Assembly: GCA_934591725.1 (NCBI GenBank)
Contig: CAKTPR010000050.1
Location: 1 to 16,302 of the forward strand
Source of the DNA: an uncultured Oscillospiraceae bacterium
GTDB lineage: Bacteria > Bacillota > Clostridia > Oscillospirales > Oscillospiraceae
Direction of reading: 5' to 3'
DNA: 16,302 nucleotides
The position numbers and the translations under genes were made by a program. The notes under the pieces are model-generated. The model did not search any database. It had not been told where the DNA came from and was given only the letters and a program-made list of their open reading frames with translations. Positions 4,584-11,422 of the stretch are shown here, one piece after another (the stretch's first letter is position 1; each line of letters begins with the position of its first letter).

Positions 4584-4860
4584 GGAACAAAGAGAGAGGA
4601 AGGGAGGCGAACGGGAGCGGTAGTGAATGGAGCGCCGGGGGAAAAGCGCCGTGCCGCTGCCGGGGGCAGATGGAGGCATGGCGCTTTTTCCGCAGCCGCA
4701 GCTTTTGCAAGGCTATGCGAACGCAGACTTGCAAAAGCTAAATGCGGCAAGGTGGATTTGTTTCAACCCGACCTGGCCTGCGCCGCAGCGCAGGTCGACT
4801 CCCGTACCGCTTGCTGCATCCTCTGCTTTCTAACGGTACATTTTCGCTTCATTGCTCCTG
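4584..4860. other. Gene-free spacer with hairpin repeats
   Basis: No credible gene. It holds a hairpin repeat (4640-4691, see repeat entry), an 11-bp perfect inverted repeat GCTTTTGCAAG/CTTGCAAAAGC (4701-4711, 4728-4738), an inverted repeat CGACCTG/CAGGTCG (near 4779-4797), and TCGACTCCCGTACC (4795-4808), which is identical to 14 bases of the attR tRNA fragment. Open frames here have no ribosome site and biased composition. Confidence 0.6.
4640..4691 (+). repeat. Hairpin repeat family 2, copy 1
   Basis: GGAAAAGCGCCGTGCC (4640-4655) pairs with GGCATGGCGCTTTTTCC (4675-4691). A second copy lies at 8883-8935. Both copies, read toward the minus strand of the second, continue with the CGCAGCCGCAG block. 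One stem pair is C-G here and G-C in copy 2, so pairing is conserved though the bases differ. Confidence 0.6.
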
Positions 4861-5421
4861 TCACGCCGAAAGGTGGTGATGCGAGCCGGAGAGGAGACGG
4901 CGCCATATCAGCTTTGAGGAGTCGATGATATACCTGCAGTCCGTCTGCACAGTGCCCGCGCCCTTGAGATAGCGCTCATGCAGGGCGTCGACGTCCCGTA
5001 TGCCGCGCAGCTTCTGCTCGCCGCGCGCAGCAAGCTCCTTCAGGTGCTCGGCAAAATCTGCATGCAGCTGCTTCTCATATTGTATATGCTCCGCCATCGA
5101 GCCGCCGAACGCGCTGTTGTGCGGATATGTGAAGCTGTCAACGGCATAGTGTATAAGCGTTCCGAGCGAAAACCACTGCCACAGGGAGTGTACGCCGCTG
5201 TCAGAGAGTCGGCGCATCAGCTTATGGCGGTGCTTGCTGGAATTGTCCGCATGGTGGCCGTGCAGGAACTCATGCTTTATTGAGCCGCGCGCATACGTGA
5301 ACGGGTTTATATCCGGCTCGACACAGCCGAACAGGAACGCGAGCCGCTGTATGCCGCTGAGCTTTGCGTCCTTCTGCGCGAGCAGCAGCTTGCCTATCTG
5401 TAAATGATCCTTTTTCTTCAT
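4861..5421 (-). CDS. Zinc-dependent phospholipase C family protein
   Basis: A 186-aa protein matching the Zn_dep_PLPC family of Clostridia: MKKKDHLQIGKLLLAQK near the N-terminus, FGCVEPDINPFTY at about 31-43, then HEFLHGHHADN (50-60) and LGTLIHYAVDSFTYPHN (86-102). Conserved His/Asp ligands seen are H6, D37, H50, H54, H91, D95 and H101, arranged like the zinc-binding residues of bacterial PLCs. No signal peptide is visible, so it is probably cytoplasmic and its substrate is uncertain. Start: ATG 5421 follows AGGAGG by 5 nt; the upstream ATG at 5484 overlaps the promoter. Single gene with its own promoter. Confidence 0.8.
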   Translation of the reverse strand: MKKKDHLQIGKLLLAQKDAKLSGIQRLAFLFGCVEPDINPFTYARGSIKHEFLHGHHADNSSKHRHKLMRRLSDSGVHSLWQWFSLGTLIHYAVDSFTYPHNSAFGGSMAEHIQYEKQLHADFAEHLKELAARGEQKLRGIRDVDALHERYLKGAGTVQTDCRYIIDSSKLIWRRLLSGSHHHLSA

Positions 5422-5430
5422 AAGAGCCTC

Positions 5431-5450
5431 CTGCGATCTTTCCATCGCAG
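5431..5450 (-). promoter_or_regulatory. 5' UTR hairpin adjoining the SD of the PLC gene
   Basis: Minus strand: CTGCGAT - 6-nt loop - ATCGCAG, and the second arm runs directly into GGAGG. A 7-bp perfect stem at this spot could modulate ribosome access, though it leaves the GGAGG itself largely free. Confidence 0.4.
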
Positions 5451-5455
5451 TGCAT

Positions 5456-5484
5456 GGTATACTCCTTATCCGCACAATGGTCAA
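5456..5484 (-). promoter_or_regulatory. Promoter of the PLC-family gene
   Basis: Minus strand: TTGACC (5484-5479), 17-bp spacer, TATACC (5461-5456), about 35 nt before the ATG. Confidence 0.7.
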
Positions 5485-5528
5485 GCAAATTTTATTAACA
5501 TTTTAATGCTTTTGCTGAAAACGCCTGC

Positions 5529-5583
5529 GGCTTTATCCCCTCAGGCGCTGCGCGCCAGCTCCCCTTGAGAAACAAGGGGAGCC
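5529..5583 (-). repeat. Two-hairpin repeat family 1, copy A (inverted orientation)
   Basis: Read on the minus strand: GGCTCCCCTTGTTTCTCAAG then GGGAGC, a 10-bp hairpin. A second hairpin GGCGC-GCA-GCGCC follows, and the element closes with GAGGGGATAAAGCC. The first hairpin is identical to copies B (11172) and C (16047). The second differs in sequence yet still pairs. Confidence 0.75.
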
Positions 5584-5644
5584 TTCACAGGCAGCTTATC
5601 TGCCGGTGTAACATAAGCATTAAAGCGTCCTTTGACAAACTAAA

Positions 5645-5673
5645 GCCGCCCTATGCGTCTTGCACAGGGCGGC
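5645..5673 (-). terminator. Terminator of the TetR gene
   Basis: GCCGCCCTATGC (5645-5656) with GCACAGGGCGGC (5662-5673): a 12-bp stem, one pair being G-U on the minus transcript, with TTTAGTTTG after it on that strand. It lies 21 nt past the TetR stop. Confidence 0.7.
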
Positions 5674-5693
5674 GTAAATCTTCATATTCTGCT

Positions 5694-6386
5694 TTATTCG
5701 AGTCCGTTCAGGGAAAACTCGAACTGCATCGCAAGCGCGCGGAACAGCTCGCGCATGACCTGCTCCGATATCCCGCGGATGTCCAGCCCTGAGATGAACC
5801 CGACGACCTTTTCCTGCTCTTCCTCCGGAACCTTGAAGGCGCTCATGCTCATTGTGAGGAAGCGGCTAAGCTTCTTTTCAAGAGTAAAATACTTATCACA
5901 CTTGCGCGCCATGTAGCCGCGCATTATCCCGGCCGTGCCTATTTCAAGTTCATAGAAATCGCTCTCTGTATAACCGGGCAGATACGGCGAAAAGATATGG
6001 TACAGTTCCGCCGAGGTATGCTCATGGATATACTCCGCGGCCTCCTGATGCGTATAGGCCTCAAGATATATCTCGCGCAGGTTCTCGTTAAGCTCGGTCA
6101 GCGTCATCTGTATGGCGGTCTCCACCGCGTATACATACACCGGCGGCACATTTTCCCCTGCGATCTTTCGCGCCGCGCCGAACTGATTGCCGAACATGAA
6201 CTCAACAAGCTCTACCAGCACGCCGTCCTTTGCGCGAAAGATATTCTGAAAGGTACTTGCCGAGACATCCGCCTCACGAATTATCTCCGCAACGGTCGTA
6301 CCCTTGTATCCTTTTTCAAGAAACAGCCTTACACAAGCGGTAAGTATCCGCTTTTTCGCCGGAAGGCTCGCGCTCGTTATAGCCAT
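5694..6386 (-). CDS. TetR/AcrR-family transcriptional regulator
   Basis: A 230-aa protein with an N-terminal TetR DNA-binding domain at residues about 9-55 (PAKKRILTACVRLFLEKGYK, GTTVAEIIREADVSASTFQN IF). The pattern GTTVAEIIREADVSASTFQNIF is the helix-turn-helix, Phe-Gln-Asn taking the usual recognition-helix Tyr-x-His position. The C-terminal helical domain (about 60-230) would bind an unknown ligand and form the dimer. ATG 6386 is preceded by AAGGGG 8 nt upstream. It stands alone between two terminators and does not face a divergent partner, so its targets are not evident; it may act on its own gene or on the neighbouring envelope genes. Confidence 0.88.
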   Translation of the reverse strand: MAITSASLPAKKRILTACVRLFLEKGYKGTTVAEIIREADVSASTFQNIFRAKDGVLVELVEFMFGNQFGAARKIAGENVPPVYVYAVETAIQMTLTELNENLREIYLEAYTHQEAAEYIHEHTSAELYHIFSPYLPGYTESDFYELEIGTAGIMRGYMARKCDKYFTLEKKLSRFLTMSMSAFKVPEEEQEKVVGFISGLDIRGISEQVMRELFRALAMQFEFSLNGLE

Positions 6387-6519
6387 GTCGTCAGCCCCTT
6401 TCTTATATCATGTCATTCAAATCTTGACGGCTTATACTACAACATTTTTCGCCTCATTGCAAGACTCTTTATGCTCTCTTATCGCATCGGCTATATACTA
6501 TGCCATATTTTTACAAGCA

Positions 6520-6556
6520 AAAAATCCCTGTTTTTGCAAGGGAAACAGGGATTTTT
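6520..6556. terminator. Bidirectional terminator between the beta-solenoid and TetR genes
   Basis: AAAAATCCCTGTTT (6520-6533) pairs with AAACAGGGATTTTT (6543-6556), a 14-bp perfect stem with A- and T-tracts on both sides. It mainly ends the leftward gene at 6573. Confidence 0.85.
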
Positions 6557-6572
6557 AGTCTATTATCAGTCC

Positions 6573-7676
6573 TTATTCCGCTTCGGGCAGCGCCGGGGCG
6601 GGCTGCTTTTGGGGCTTTCCGAGCAGGAGCGTCAGCACACCGAGACCGAGCGGCACGGCGACGAAGCAGACAACGAAGCTGAGACCAGGGATGCAGCAGA
6701 CGATCCGCCACGCCAGAAGTCCTATCGGAAGCTCCGCGAAATAGCATGGCGCTTTTTTGAGCGCGCGGCGCCAGATCAGCATGCCGATAAAGAAGCTCAG
6801 GAACACCGGAGAAGCGACGATCGACGCGGCATAGACGAGCAGCAGCACAAAGGCGAGCCGCAATCCTATACGCGTTATCATCAGCAGCACCGCCGCGACG
6901 GGCAGCCCGGCCAGCACCGCAAAGCCGATGCCGAAAGCCTTTGCATAATCTCCGAAGTCCGCGCCGTAATACTTGGAATCGAGCTTCTCCCATATCGGGG
7001 TGAGCCACAGCAGAACGAACGCCACAGCCGCCGCGCCGAGATAGCTCAGCACGACGCTGAGAGCCCTGCTGCCGATGCTTTTATAAGCGGGTGCGGACGC
7101 GGTCTCTATCTCCTCATATACCTCTGCTGCGGAAAGCACAGACTTCGGCGCACTCATCTGGGTATTGCTGCCGTAGTGTACCGCGCCGCCGATCTTGGCG
7201 CTGTCGCTTATCACGACCTTGTCGGCGCTCAGGTACAGGTCGCCGCCGATGCTGCCGTCGATAACGACGGAGCCCGCGGCGATGTACGCGCTGCGCTCAA
7301 CGCTGCCCCTTATCTCAACAGTGCTGCCGGCAGCGAAAAGGTCGCGTCCGACACTGCCGAATATGTACACATTGTTGCCTGCGGCAAAGGCGTCGTTCTC
7401 AGCGCCGCCGCTGAAGACGAGCTGGTTGCCGGCGGCCATAAGGTACTCGCAGCTGCCCTGTACCTGCACATCGCTGCCCGCGGCAAACTGCACGCCCCTG
7501 ACCTCCGCCGAGCTGTCCACACTGCCCCCGGCGGTGAACAGAGAGCCGTCATAGCTCCCGGCGGAACTGCCCTCGGCAAAGCCCGCGCCGGAAGTTTCCG
7601 CAAAGGCGGGGCCGGTCATCGCCGTCAGCATTGCCAGCGTCAGAATGAGCGCCAGCACGAATCCGATCTTTTTCAT
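6573..7676 (-). CDS. Exported beta-solenoid (bactofilin-like) protein with C-terminal membrane domain
   Basis: A 367-aa envelope protein. Signal peptide 1-26 (MKKIGFVLALILTLAMLTAM ... AFA|E). Residues about 30-180 consist of short repeats of the type AAGSxVxIxGSVxxDLxxAA (e.g. AAGNNVYIFGSVGRDLFAAG), predicted to wind into a beta-solenoid as in bactofilins (polymer-forming cytoskeletal proteins). A linker (about 181-205) leads to several membrane helices (e.g. ALSVVLSYLGAAAVAFVLLW, AVLAGLPVAAVLLMITRIGL, FVVCFVAVPLGLGVLTLLLG). Unlike true bactofilins it is exported, so the solenoid lies outside the cytoplasm. SD GGAGG is 11 nt upstream. It probably scaffolds or senses at the cell surface, but no activity is implied by motif. 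Confidence 0.75.
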   Translation of the reverse strand: MKKIGFVLALILTLAMLTAMTGPAFAETSGAGFAEGSSAGSYDGSLFTAGGSVDSSAEVRGVQFAAGSDVQVQGSCEYLMAAGNQLVFSGGAENDAFAAGNNVYIFGSVGRDLFAAGSTVEIRGSVERSAYIAAGSVVIDGSIGGDLYLSADKVVISDSAKIGGAVHYGSNTQMSAPKSVLSAAEVYEEIETASAPAYKSIGSRALSVVLSYLGAAAVAFVLLWLTPIWEKLDSKYYGADFGDYAKAFGIGFAVLAGLPVAAVLLMITRIGLRLAFVLLLVYAASIVASPVFLSFFIGMLIWRRALKKAPCYFAELPIGLLAWRIVCCIPGLSFVVCFVAVPLGLGVLTLLLGKPQKQPAPALPEAE

Positions 7677-7715
7677 TTTGTCCTATTCCTCCATTTCTCA
7701 ATTTGTTACTCTCTT

Positions 7716-7744
7716 AACATAGAACTCCTTCCATTAATTGTCAA
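7716..7744 (-). promoter_or_regulatory. Promoter of the beta-solenoid gene
   Basis: Minus strand: TTGACA (7744-7739), 17-bp spacer, TATGTT (7721-7716), 39 nt upstream of the ATG. Confidence 0.75.
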
Positions 7745-7814
7745 CAGATATCCGCCGTATGGATTTATTAATTTTCATTAAGGCGATGTCGTAATTGCCA
7801 ATTTCGCCCATGTC

Positions 7815-7843
7815 TTGAAATAGTCACAATTTTAATATATGCT
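7815..7843 (+). promoter_or_regulatory. Promoter of the Ig-like surface protein gene
   Basis: TTGAAA (7815-7820), 17-bp spacer, TATGCT (7838-7843), 38 nt before the ATG. Divergent from the previous promoter, with about 70 bp between their -35 boxes. Confidence 0.65.
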
Positions 7844-7881
7844 CTTAGATGTAAACCCTGTCCACGAAAGAGGTAGATCAA

Positions 7882-8721
7882 ATGAAAGCTCAGAAATTTA
7901 TAGCCGTATTGCTTGCGCTGCTGCTGTCGGCGGCGCTGCTCCCCGCGGCTTACGCGCAGGAGCCAGAGACTCCGTCCGAAGTCGAGACCGGCGAACCGTC
8001 TCCCGCTCCCACCGAGGAGCCCGAAGTCACACCCACCGACACACCGACCGTGGAGCCCACGGTCGAGCCGACCACTGCCCCGACCGCGACTCCCACTACG
8101 GAGCCGACCACCGCTCCGACCGCCGCGCCCTCGGTGCCGGTAATAACCAAGCAGCCCACCGGGGAAACGCTCAAGGCCGGTGAGTCCGCCATGTTCATCG
8201 CCCGCGCGGATAACTATTCATGGTGCGCATGGCGCTTTTACGACAAGAACGGCACCGAGATAGTCTTTGACAAGATTTGGGGCTACTTCCCCGATCTCCG
8301 CCTCAGCGGCGGGAACGAGGAGGTATTCACCATTGCGAACGTCCCCAGCGGAATGAACGGCTGGTCAGTGGCCTGCCTGTTCAGCAGTGAGGACGGCGAG
8401 TGGGAATATACTGACGCGGCAAAGATAACCGTCACAGCCGCTGCCGCCACGGCTTCGCCCAAGCCTACCGCGACGCCGAAGCCTAGCGCGTCGCCCTCGG
8501 CAAAGCCCTCGCCGTCGGCAAGTGTCTCACCAAGCGTCTCGCCATCCGTCACTCCCCTGCCCTCTCCGACAGTGAGCGCTGCTCCCGTTAAGGAGGCAAG
8601 CGCCGGAGCGCTTATTACGGCTGCCGTGATAAGCATCATGGCGATAATCGCCGCCGTCATCGCGGCGATCGTGATAAGCTCCAAGCGCAATAAGAAGAAG
8701 TCCAAGCGTTCAAAGCATTAA
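7882..8721 (+). CDS. Cell-surface protein with Ig-like domain, Pro/Thr-rich linkers and C-terminal anchor
   Basis: A 279-aa exported protein. Signal peptide 1-25 (MKAQKFIAVLLALLLSAALL ... AYA|Q). A flexible Pro/Thr/Glu linker with PT(A/V)EPT-type repeats (26 to about 92) is followed by an Ig-like domain (about 93-190: VITKQPTGETLKAGESAMFI start, tryptophans WCAW and cysteines in WCAWRF and VACLF that could form the Ig disulfide, AAKITVTAAA end). A second Ser/Pro-rich stretch (ATPKPSASPSAKPSPSASV type) leads to one transmembrane helix (about 242-267) and a basic tail KRNKKKSKRSKH. This makes it a type I membrane-anchored surface protein; no LPxTG motif is seen. SD AAAGAGGT is 7 nt upstream. 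Ligand unknown. Confidence 0.8.
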   Translation: MKAQKFIAVLLALLLSAALLPAAYAQEPETPSEVETGEPSPAPTEEPEVTPTDTPTVEPTVEPTTAPTATPTTEPTTAPTAAPSVPVITKQPTGETLKAGESAMFIARADNYSWCAWRFYDKNGTEIVFDKIWGYFPDLRLSGGNEEVFTIANVPSGMNGWSVACLFSSEDGEWEYTDAAKITVTAAAATASPKPTATPKPSASPSAKPSPSASVSPSVSPSVTPLPSPTVSAAPVKEASAGALITAAVISIMAIIAAVIAAIVISSKRNKKKSKRSKH

Positions 8722-8957
8722 TTGATCTCTTGGTATACCGTGCAAGCGTCCCTTGCCTCGCCCTTTGGGAGAGGTGGCCGAGCGCAGCGATGACGGAGAG
8801 GGCACCGCGCGCCCGCAGGCGCGCTCCCCCGTCTCGACGAGCGCGCCACACATTCGCTGAGTCCCGCAAAACCTGCGGCTGCGGAAAAAGCGGCATGCCT
8901 TCAGCTGCCGCAGGCAGCGGCATACCGCTTTTTCCTGACATTGTTCACAAGTCATTA
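8722..8957. other. Repeat-rich intergenic region
   Basis: No gene seen. It contains a palindromic block at about 8756-8830 (CCCTTTGGGAGAGGTGGCCG..., GACGGAGAGGGCACCGCGCG, GCAGGCGCGC) of the type scattered through gut Firmicutes genomes, and the hairpin repeat at 8883-8935. The latter may act as terminator for the surface-protein gene. Confidence 0.6.
8883..8935 (-). repeat. Hairpin repeat family 2, copy 2
   Basis: GGAAAAAGCGGCATGCC (8883-8899) pairs with GGCATACCGCTTTTTCC (8919-8935) in a 17-bp stem with one mismatch (C8894/A8924). A nested CTGCC/GGCAG sits in the loop. It is homologous to the 4640 copy read on the minus strand. The T-run after the stem could make it a terminator. Confidence 0.65.
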
Positions 8958-8986
8958 TTGATTTCTCACCCCGCTGCTGATATAAT
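8958..8986 (+). promoter_or_regulatory. Promoter of the 9028-11160 operon
   Basis: TTGATT (8958-8963), 17-bp spacer, TATAAT (8981-8986), about 42 nt upstream of the first ATG. Confidence 0.75.
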
Positions 8987-9027
8987 ATTTAACATATTAT
9001 GTAACCCTTTTGAAAGTGGGTGTGACC

Positions 9028-9270
9028 ATGAACACAGTCGGGCTGCTTCTCCCGATACTTATCATCCTTGCCGTTATCGCGGCGCTCGTGATCTCCTGGT
9101 TCGTCGCCGGTGAGTTCTTCAGGATCGCCGAAGACAAGGGCTACCATGAGCGCAAGTACTTCTGGATATCGTTTCTTCTCGGCTTTGTCGGCTACCTGCT
9201 GATAGCCGCCATGCCCGACAGAAGCGTGGGGCAGAGCGTCGTCAGCAATGACGAGCTGCCCGATCTTTAA
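9028..9270 (+). CDS. Small membrane protein with two helices
   Basis: An 80-aa protein: transmembrane helix about 3-29 (VGLLLPILIILAVIAALVIS WFV), a charged loop (EFFRIAEDKGYHERK), a second helix about 47-61 (FWISFLLGFVGYLLIAAMP), then a short polar tail. Unknown function. ATG 9028 is preferred over a TTG at 9010; the SD is poor (GGGTGTG). Its stop TAA is part of the SD of the next gene (TAAGGAGG), so the two are one operon and are likely to work together. The AEDKGYHERKYFW pattern is common among small Clostridia membrane proteins found with zinc-ribbon partners. Confidence 0.75.
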   Translation: MNTVGLLLPILIILAVIAALVISWFVAGEFFRIAEDKGYHERKYFWISFLLGFVGYLLIAAMPDRSVGQSVVSNDELPDL

Positions 9271-9282
9271 GGAGGGACTGCC

Positions 9283-11160
9283 ATGGCGGAAAGATATACA
9301 AGGCTCTATACCCTGCCGGAGAACCTTTATACGGAGGGCGCGCCGCTCGTCATCGCGGCGGGGGCGCTGCTCAAGGATAACCAGACAGGAAAGGTTCTGG
9401 CGCAGCTCAAGTACCGCTCCATATGCAGCCGTCCCATCCGCGCGATAAAGGTGCTCATCACCGGGTACGACATGGCCAAGACCGAGGTCTGCCGCGAGGA
9501 GCACCAGTACCTCGACCTTGAGATAGGGCGCGATGAATACTGGGGCTCGAAGGAGGCCGTCTACCTCCCTGACCGCTCGGTGCGCTCCTATTCCGCTGCG
9601 GTGCTCGCGGTCTATTATGCCGACGGCGGCAGCTACGTCTCCGATTCCCAGCGCTGGGAGCCGTTACAGGAGCAGGCCGGACTCGATACAAAGCTCTGGG
9701 ACAAGGAGCTTGCAAAGCAGTACCGGATCGACACCACGCCGAAGAGCGTCTTTGTACCCGTGCGCCAGAAGGATCTGTGGCTGTGCGCCTGCGGTGAGAT
9801 AAACCGCGACGGCGAACGCTGCCATGTATGCGGTCAGGAGCTGGACACGCTCATCGCCAAGCTCGATGTCGATCTTCTCCGCGAGGAAAAAACTGAGCGG
9901 CTCCGCCGCGAGGAGGAACACGCCTCCGCCGTCGACGCCGTGCGCGACGCGCATGCAAAGAAGGCAAAGAAGATCGCGCTCATCGCCGTGCCCATCGCCA
10001 TTATTGCCGCGGCGGCAATAGTCTTCTCCGTGATATCCTCCAAAAACGCCAGCGCCTATGACGATGCGCTCGCCCTGCTCGATGCCGGGCGCTACAACGA
10101 AGCCGATGTGGCTTTCACAAAACTCGGCAATTATAAGGACAGCGCCGAAAAAGCAGAGGAAGCTGCCGGCATGGGGCAGGAGAACACCGCCTACACCAAG
10201 GCCTGCAAGCTTCTCGAAGACGGCAGCTTTGACGAAGCGCATGACGCGTTCATCGCCCTCGGCAATTATGAGGACTCCGCCGAAAAGGCGCTAGAAGCGC
10301 TGTACCAAAAGGCGGGCAAGCTTCTTGAGGGCGGTAGCTACGACGAAGCGCAGGCGCTCTATGCCGAGCTCGGCGATTACTGCGACAGCGCGGAAAAAGC
10401 CGAGGGCTTTGTCCAGCGCATGGTCAGCATGACGACAAGCTATGACGAGAGCTGCTCCGGCCCCCTGACGACGACTTACGCCTACAGCAGTGACGGCGTC
10501 CTGCTGTCCGAAACGCGGCTGTACTCCGAGTACCCCTCGATGGATGACCAGACCTTTGAGTACAAGTACGCGCCCGACGGCAGCTACACCCTCACGCGCG
10601 ATCAGGTCGCCTCCGTCTATGACGATCACGGGAATCTGCTCGGTCAGGGCGGCGTGTTCCAATATGACTACGTGTATGAGTTTTATGACGACGGGACTAT
10701 GTCCTCCTGCACCGCTCTTGCCGAGGGCAGCGAGGACGCGCTCTGGGTCGCGGAATACGACCGGCACGGCAGCATGGACAGATATATCGAAGCCGACGGC
10801 ACGGCTTACGACTTTGTGAACACCTACAAGGGTGAGCTTCTGTACCAGCAGGATAAGTACGACGCAAGCGGCGCGCTGGTCGGCAACATCAAGTACGAAT
10901 ATGACGACGATGGGCGGCTCACGAAAAAGACCGTCATAGAAAACGGCAATGTCAGCAAAGCCGTTGTGACAGACTTTGTCTACGGCTATGTCTACGCACC
11001 TGATGCGAAGGCCGCTGAGGAAGCGAAAAAGGCCGCAGCCGAGGAAGAAGCAAAGCTCGCCGCCGAAGCCGCCGCACAGAACGAGGACGCAGAGAGCGCG
11101 GAAGACGATACCGCAGCAGAGACTGCCGAACCGGAAGCAACCGCAGAAGCTGCGCAATAA
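9283..11160 (+). CDS. Zinc-ribbon / single-TM / TPR-like repeat protein with YD-like C-terminal repeats
   Basis: A 625-aa protein with an unusual order of parts. Residues 1-160 form a globular domain (LYTEGAPLVIAAGALLKDNQ, VLITGYDMAKTEV) of a type found in Clostridia multidomain proteins but not named here. C168, C170, C180 and C183 (LCACGE...CHVCG) form a zinc ribbon. A coiled segment (about 196-228) leads to one membrane helix (about 230-252). Three TPR-like repeats of about 37 residues follow (258-293, 303-338, 340-375), each with a YxxAxxLLxxGxYxEA ... LGxYxDSAEKA pattern. Then YD/RHS-like strands (YEYDDDGRLTKK, YAPDGSYTL), and an Ala/Glu-rich tail from about 585. Ribbon inside and repeats outside is likely. 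SD AAGGAGG, operon with the 80-aa gene. Function unknown; a structural or sensing role is possible. Confidence 0.75.
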   Translation: MAERYTRLYTLPENLYTEGAPLVIAAGALLKDNQTGKVLAQLKYRSICSRPIRAIKVLITGYDMAKTEVCREEHQYLDLEIGRDEYWGSKEAVYLPDRSVRSYSAAVLAVYYADGGSYVSDSQRWEPLQEQAGLDTKLWDKELAKQYRIDTTPKSVFVPVRQKDLWLCACGEINRDGERCHVCGQELDTLIAKLDVDLLREEKTERLRREEEHASAVDAVRDAHAKKAKKIALIAVPIAIIAAAAIVFSVISSKNASAYDDALALLDAGRYNEADVAFTKLGNYKDSAEKAEEAAGMGQENTAYTKACKLLEDGSFDEAHDAFIALGNYEDSAEKALEALYQKAGKLLEGGSYDEAQALYAELGDYCDSAEKAEGFVQRMVSMTTSYDESCSGPLTTTYAYSSDGVLLSETRLYSEYPSMDDQTFEYKYAPDGSYTLTRDQVASVYDDHGNLLGQGGVFQYDYVYEFYDDGTMSSCTALAEGSEDALWVAEYDRHGSMDRYIEADGTAYDFVNTYKGELLYQQDKYDASGALVGNIKYEYDDDGRLTKKTVIENGNVSKAVVTDFVYGYVYAPDAKAAEEAKKAAAEEEAKLAAEAAAQNEDAESAEDDTAAETAEPEATAEAAQ

Positions 11161-11171
11161 GACACCGACAG

Positions 11172-11231
11172 GGCTCCCCTTGTTTCTCAAGGGGAGCTGT
11201 CAGCCGTATGGCTGACTGAGGGGATAAAGCC
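11172..11231 (+). repeat. Two-hairpin repeat family 1, copy B
   Basis: Hairpin 1: GCTCCCCTTG-TTTCT-CAAGGGGAGC. Hairpin 2: GTCAGCC-GTAT-GGCTGAC. It ends TGAGGGGATAAAGCC. It lies 11 nt past the stop of the 625-aa gene and may end that transcript. Confidence 0.8.
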
Positions 11232-11287
11232 CTGCGTCTTTTGCCGCGGCGGCTATGAAATGCCGCGCTTGTTTACAGTTCATTCAC

Positions 11288-11316
11288 TTGACTTAATCCG
11301 TCATGTGTGTTAGTCT
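11288..11316 (+). promoter_or_regulatory. Possible promoter of the FAD oxidoreductase gene
   Basis: TTGACT (11288-11293), 17-bp spacer, TAGTCT (11311-11316), leaving a leader of about 100 nt. The -10 is not a strong match. Confidence 0.4.
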
Positions 11317-11340
11317 AATCGAGGATACATTGACGCTGCT

Positions 11341-11381
11341 CTGTCGGCTGCTGTTCCCACCGGGAACCGGGCACACGACAG
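11341..11381 (+). promoter_or_regulatory. Folded leader of the FAD oxidoreductase mRNA
   Basis: CTGTCG (11341-11346) pairs with CGACAG (11376-11381) and encloses GTTCCC-ACC-GGGAAC (11353-11367). A TTTTTTT run follows at about 11391. The shape could be an attenuator, but it fits no riboswitch class I know. Confidence 0.35.
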
Positions 11382-11422
11382 GCAGTATATTTTTTTGCGA
11401 AAGAAAGAGGAATTGATTCAAA

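Noticed and set aside
4518..4928. 136-codon plus frame across the tRNA fragment and hairpins
   Set aside because: It begins inside the tRNA remnant and crosses a strong terminator and repeats.
5997..7781. 594-codon open frame on the plus strand
   Set aside because: It lies opposite the TetR and beta-solenoid genes, runs through both their terminator and promoter, and has a biased Arg/His/Gln-rich composition. It is a shadow of GC-rich coding DNA.
7981..8140. Repeated PT/TE-coding stretch as a possible DNA repeat array or CRISPR
   Set aside because: The periodicity is codon-level (Pro/Thr/Glu linker) inside a clear gene; no spacer-repeat structure exists in the window.
11341..11400. Riboswitch upstream of the oxidoreductase
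   Set aside because: There is a folded leader, but it matches no known riboswitch core that I can recognise, and the T-run is 8 or more bases from the stem.
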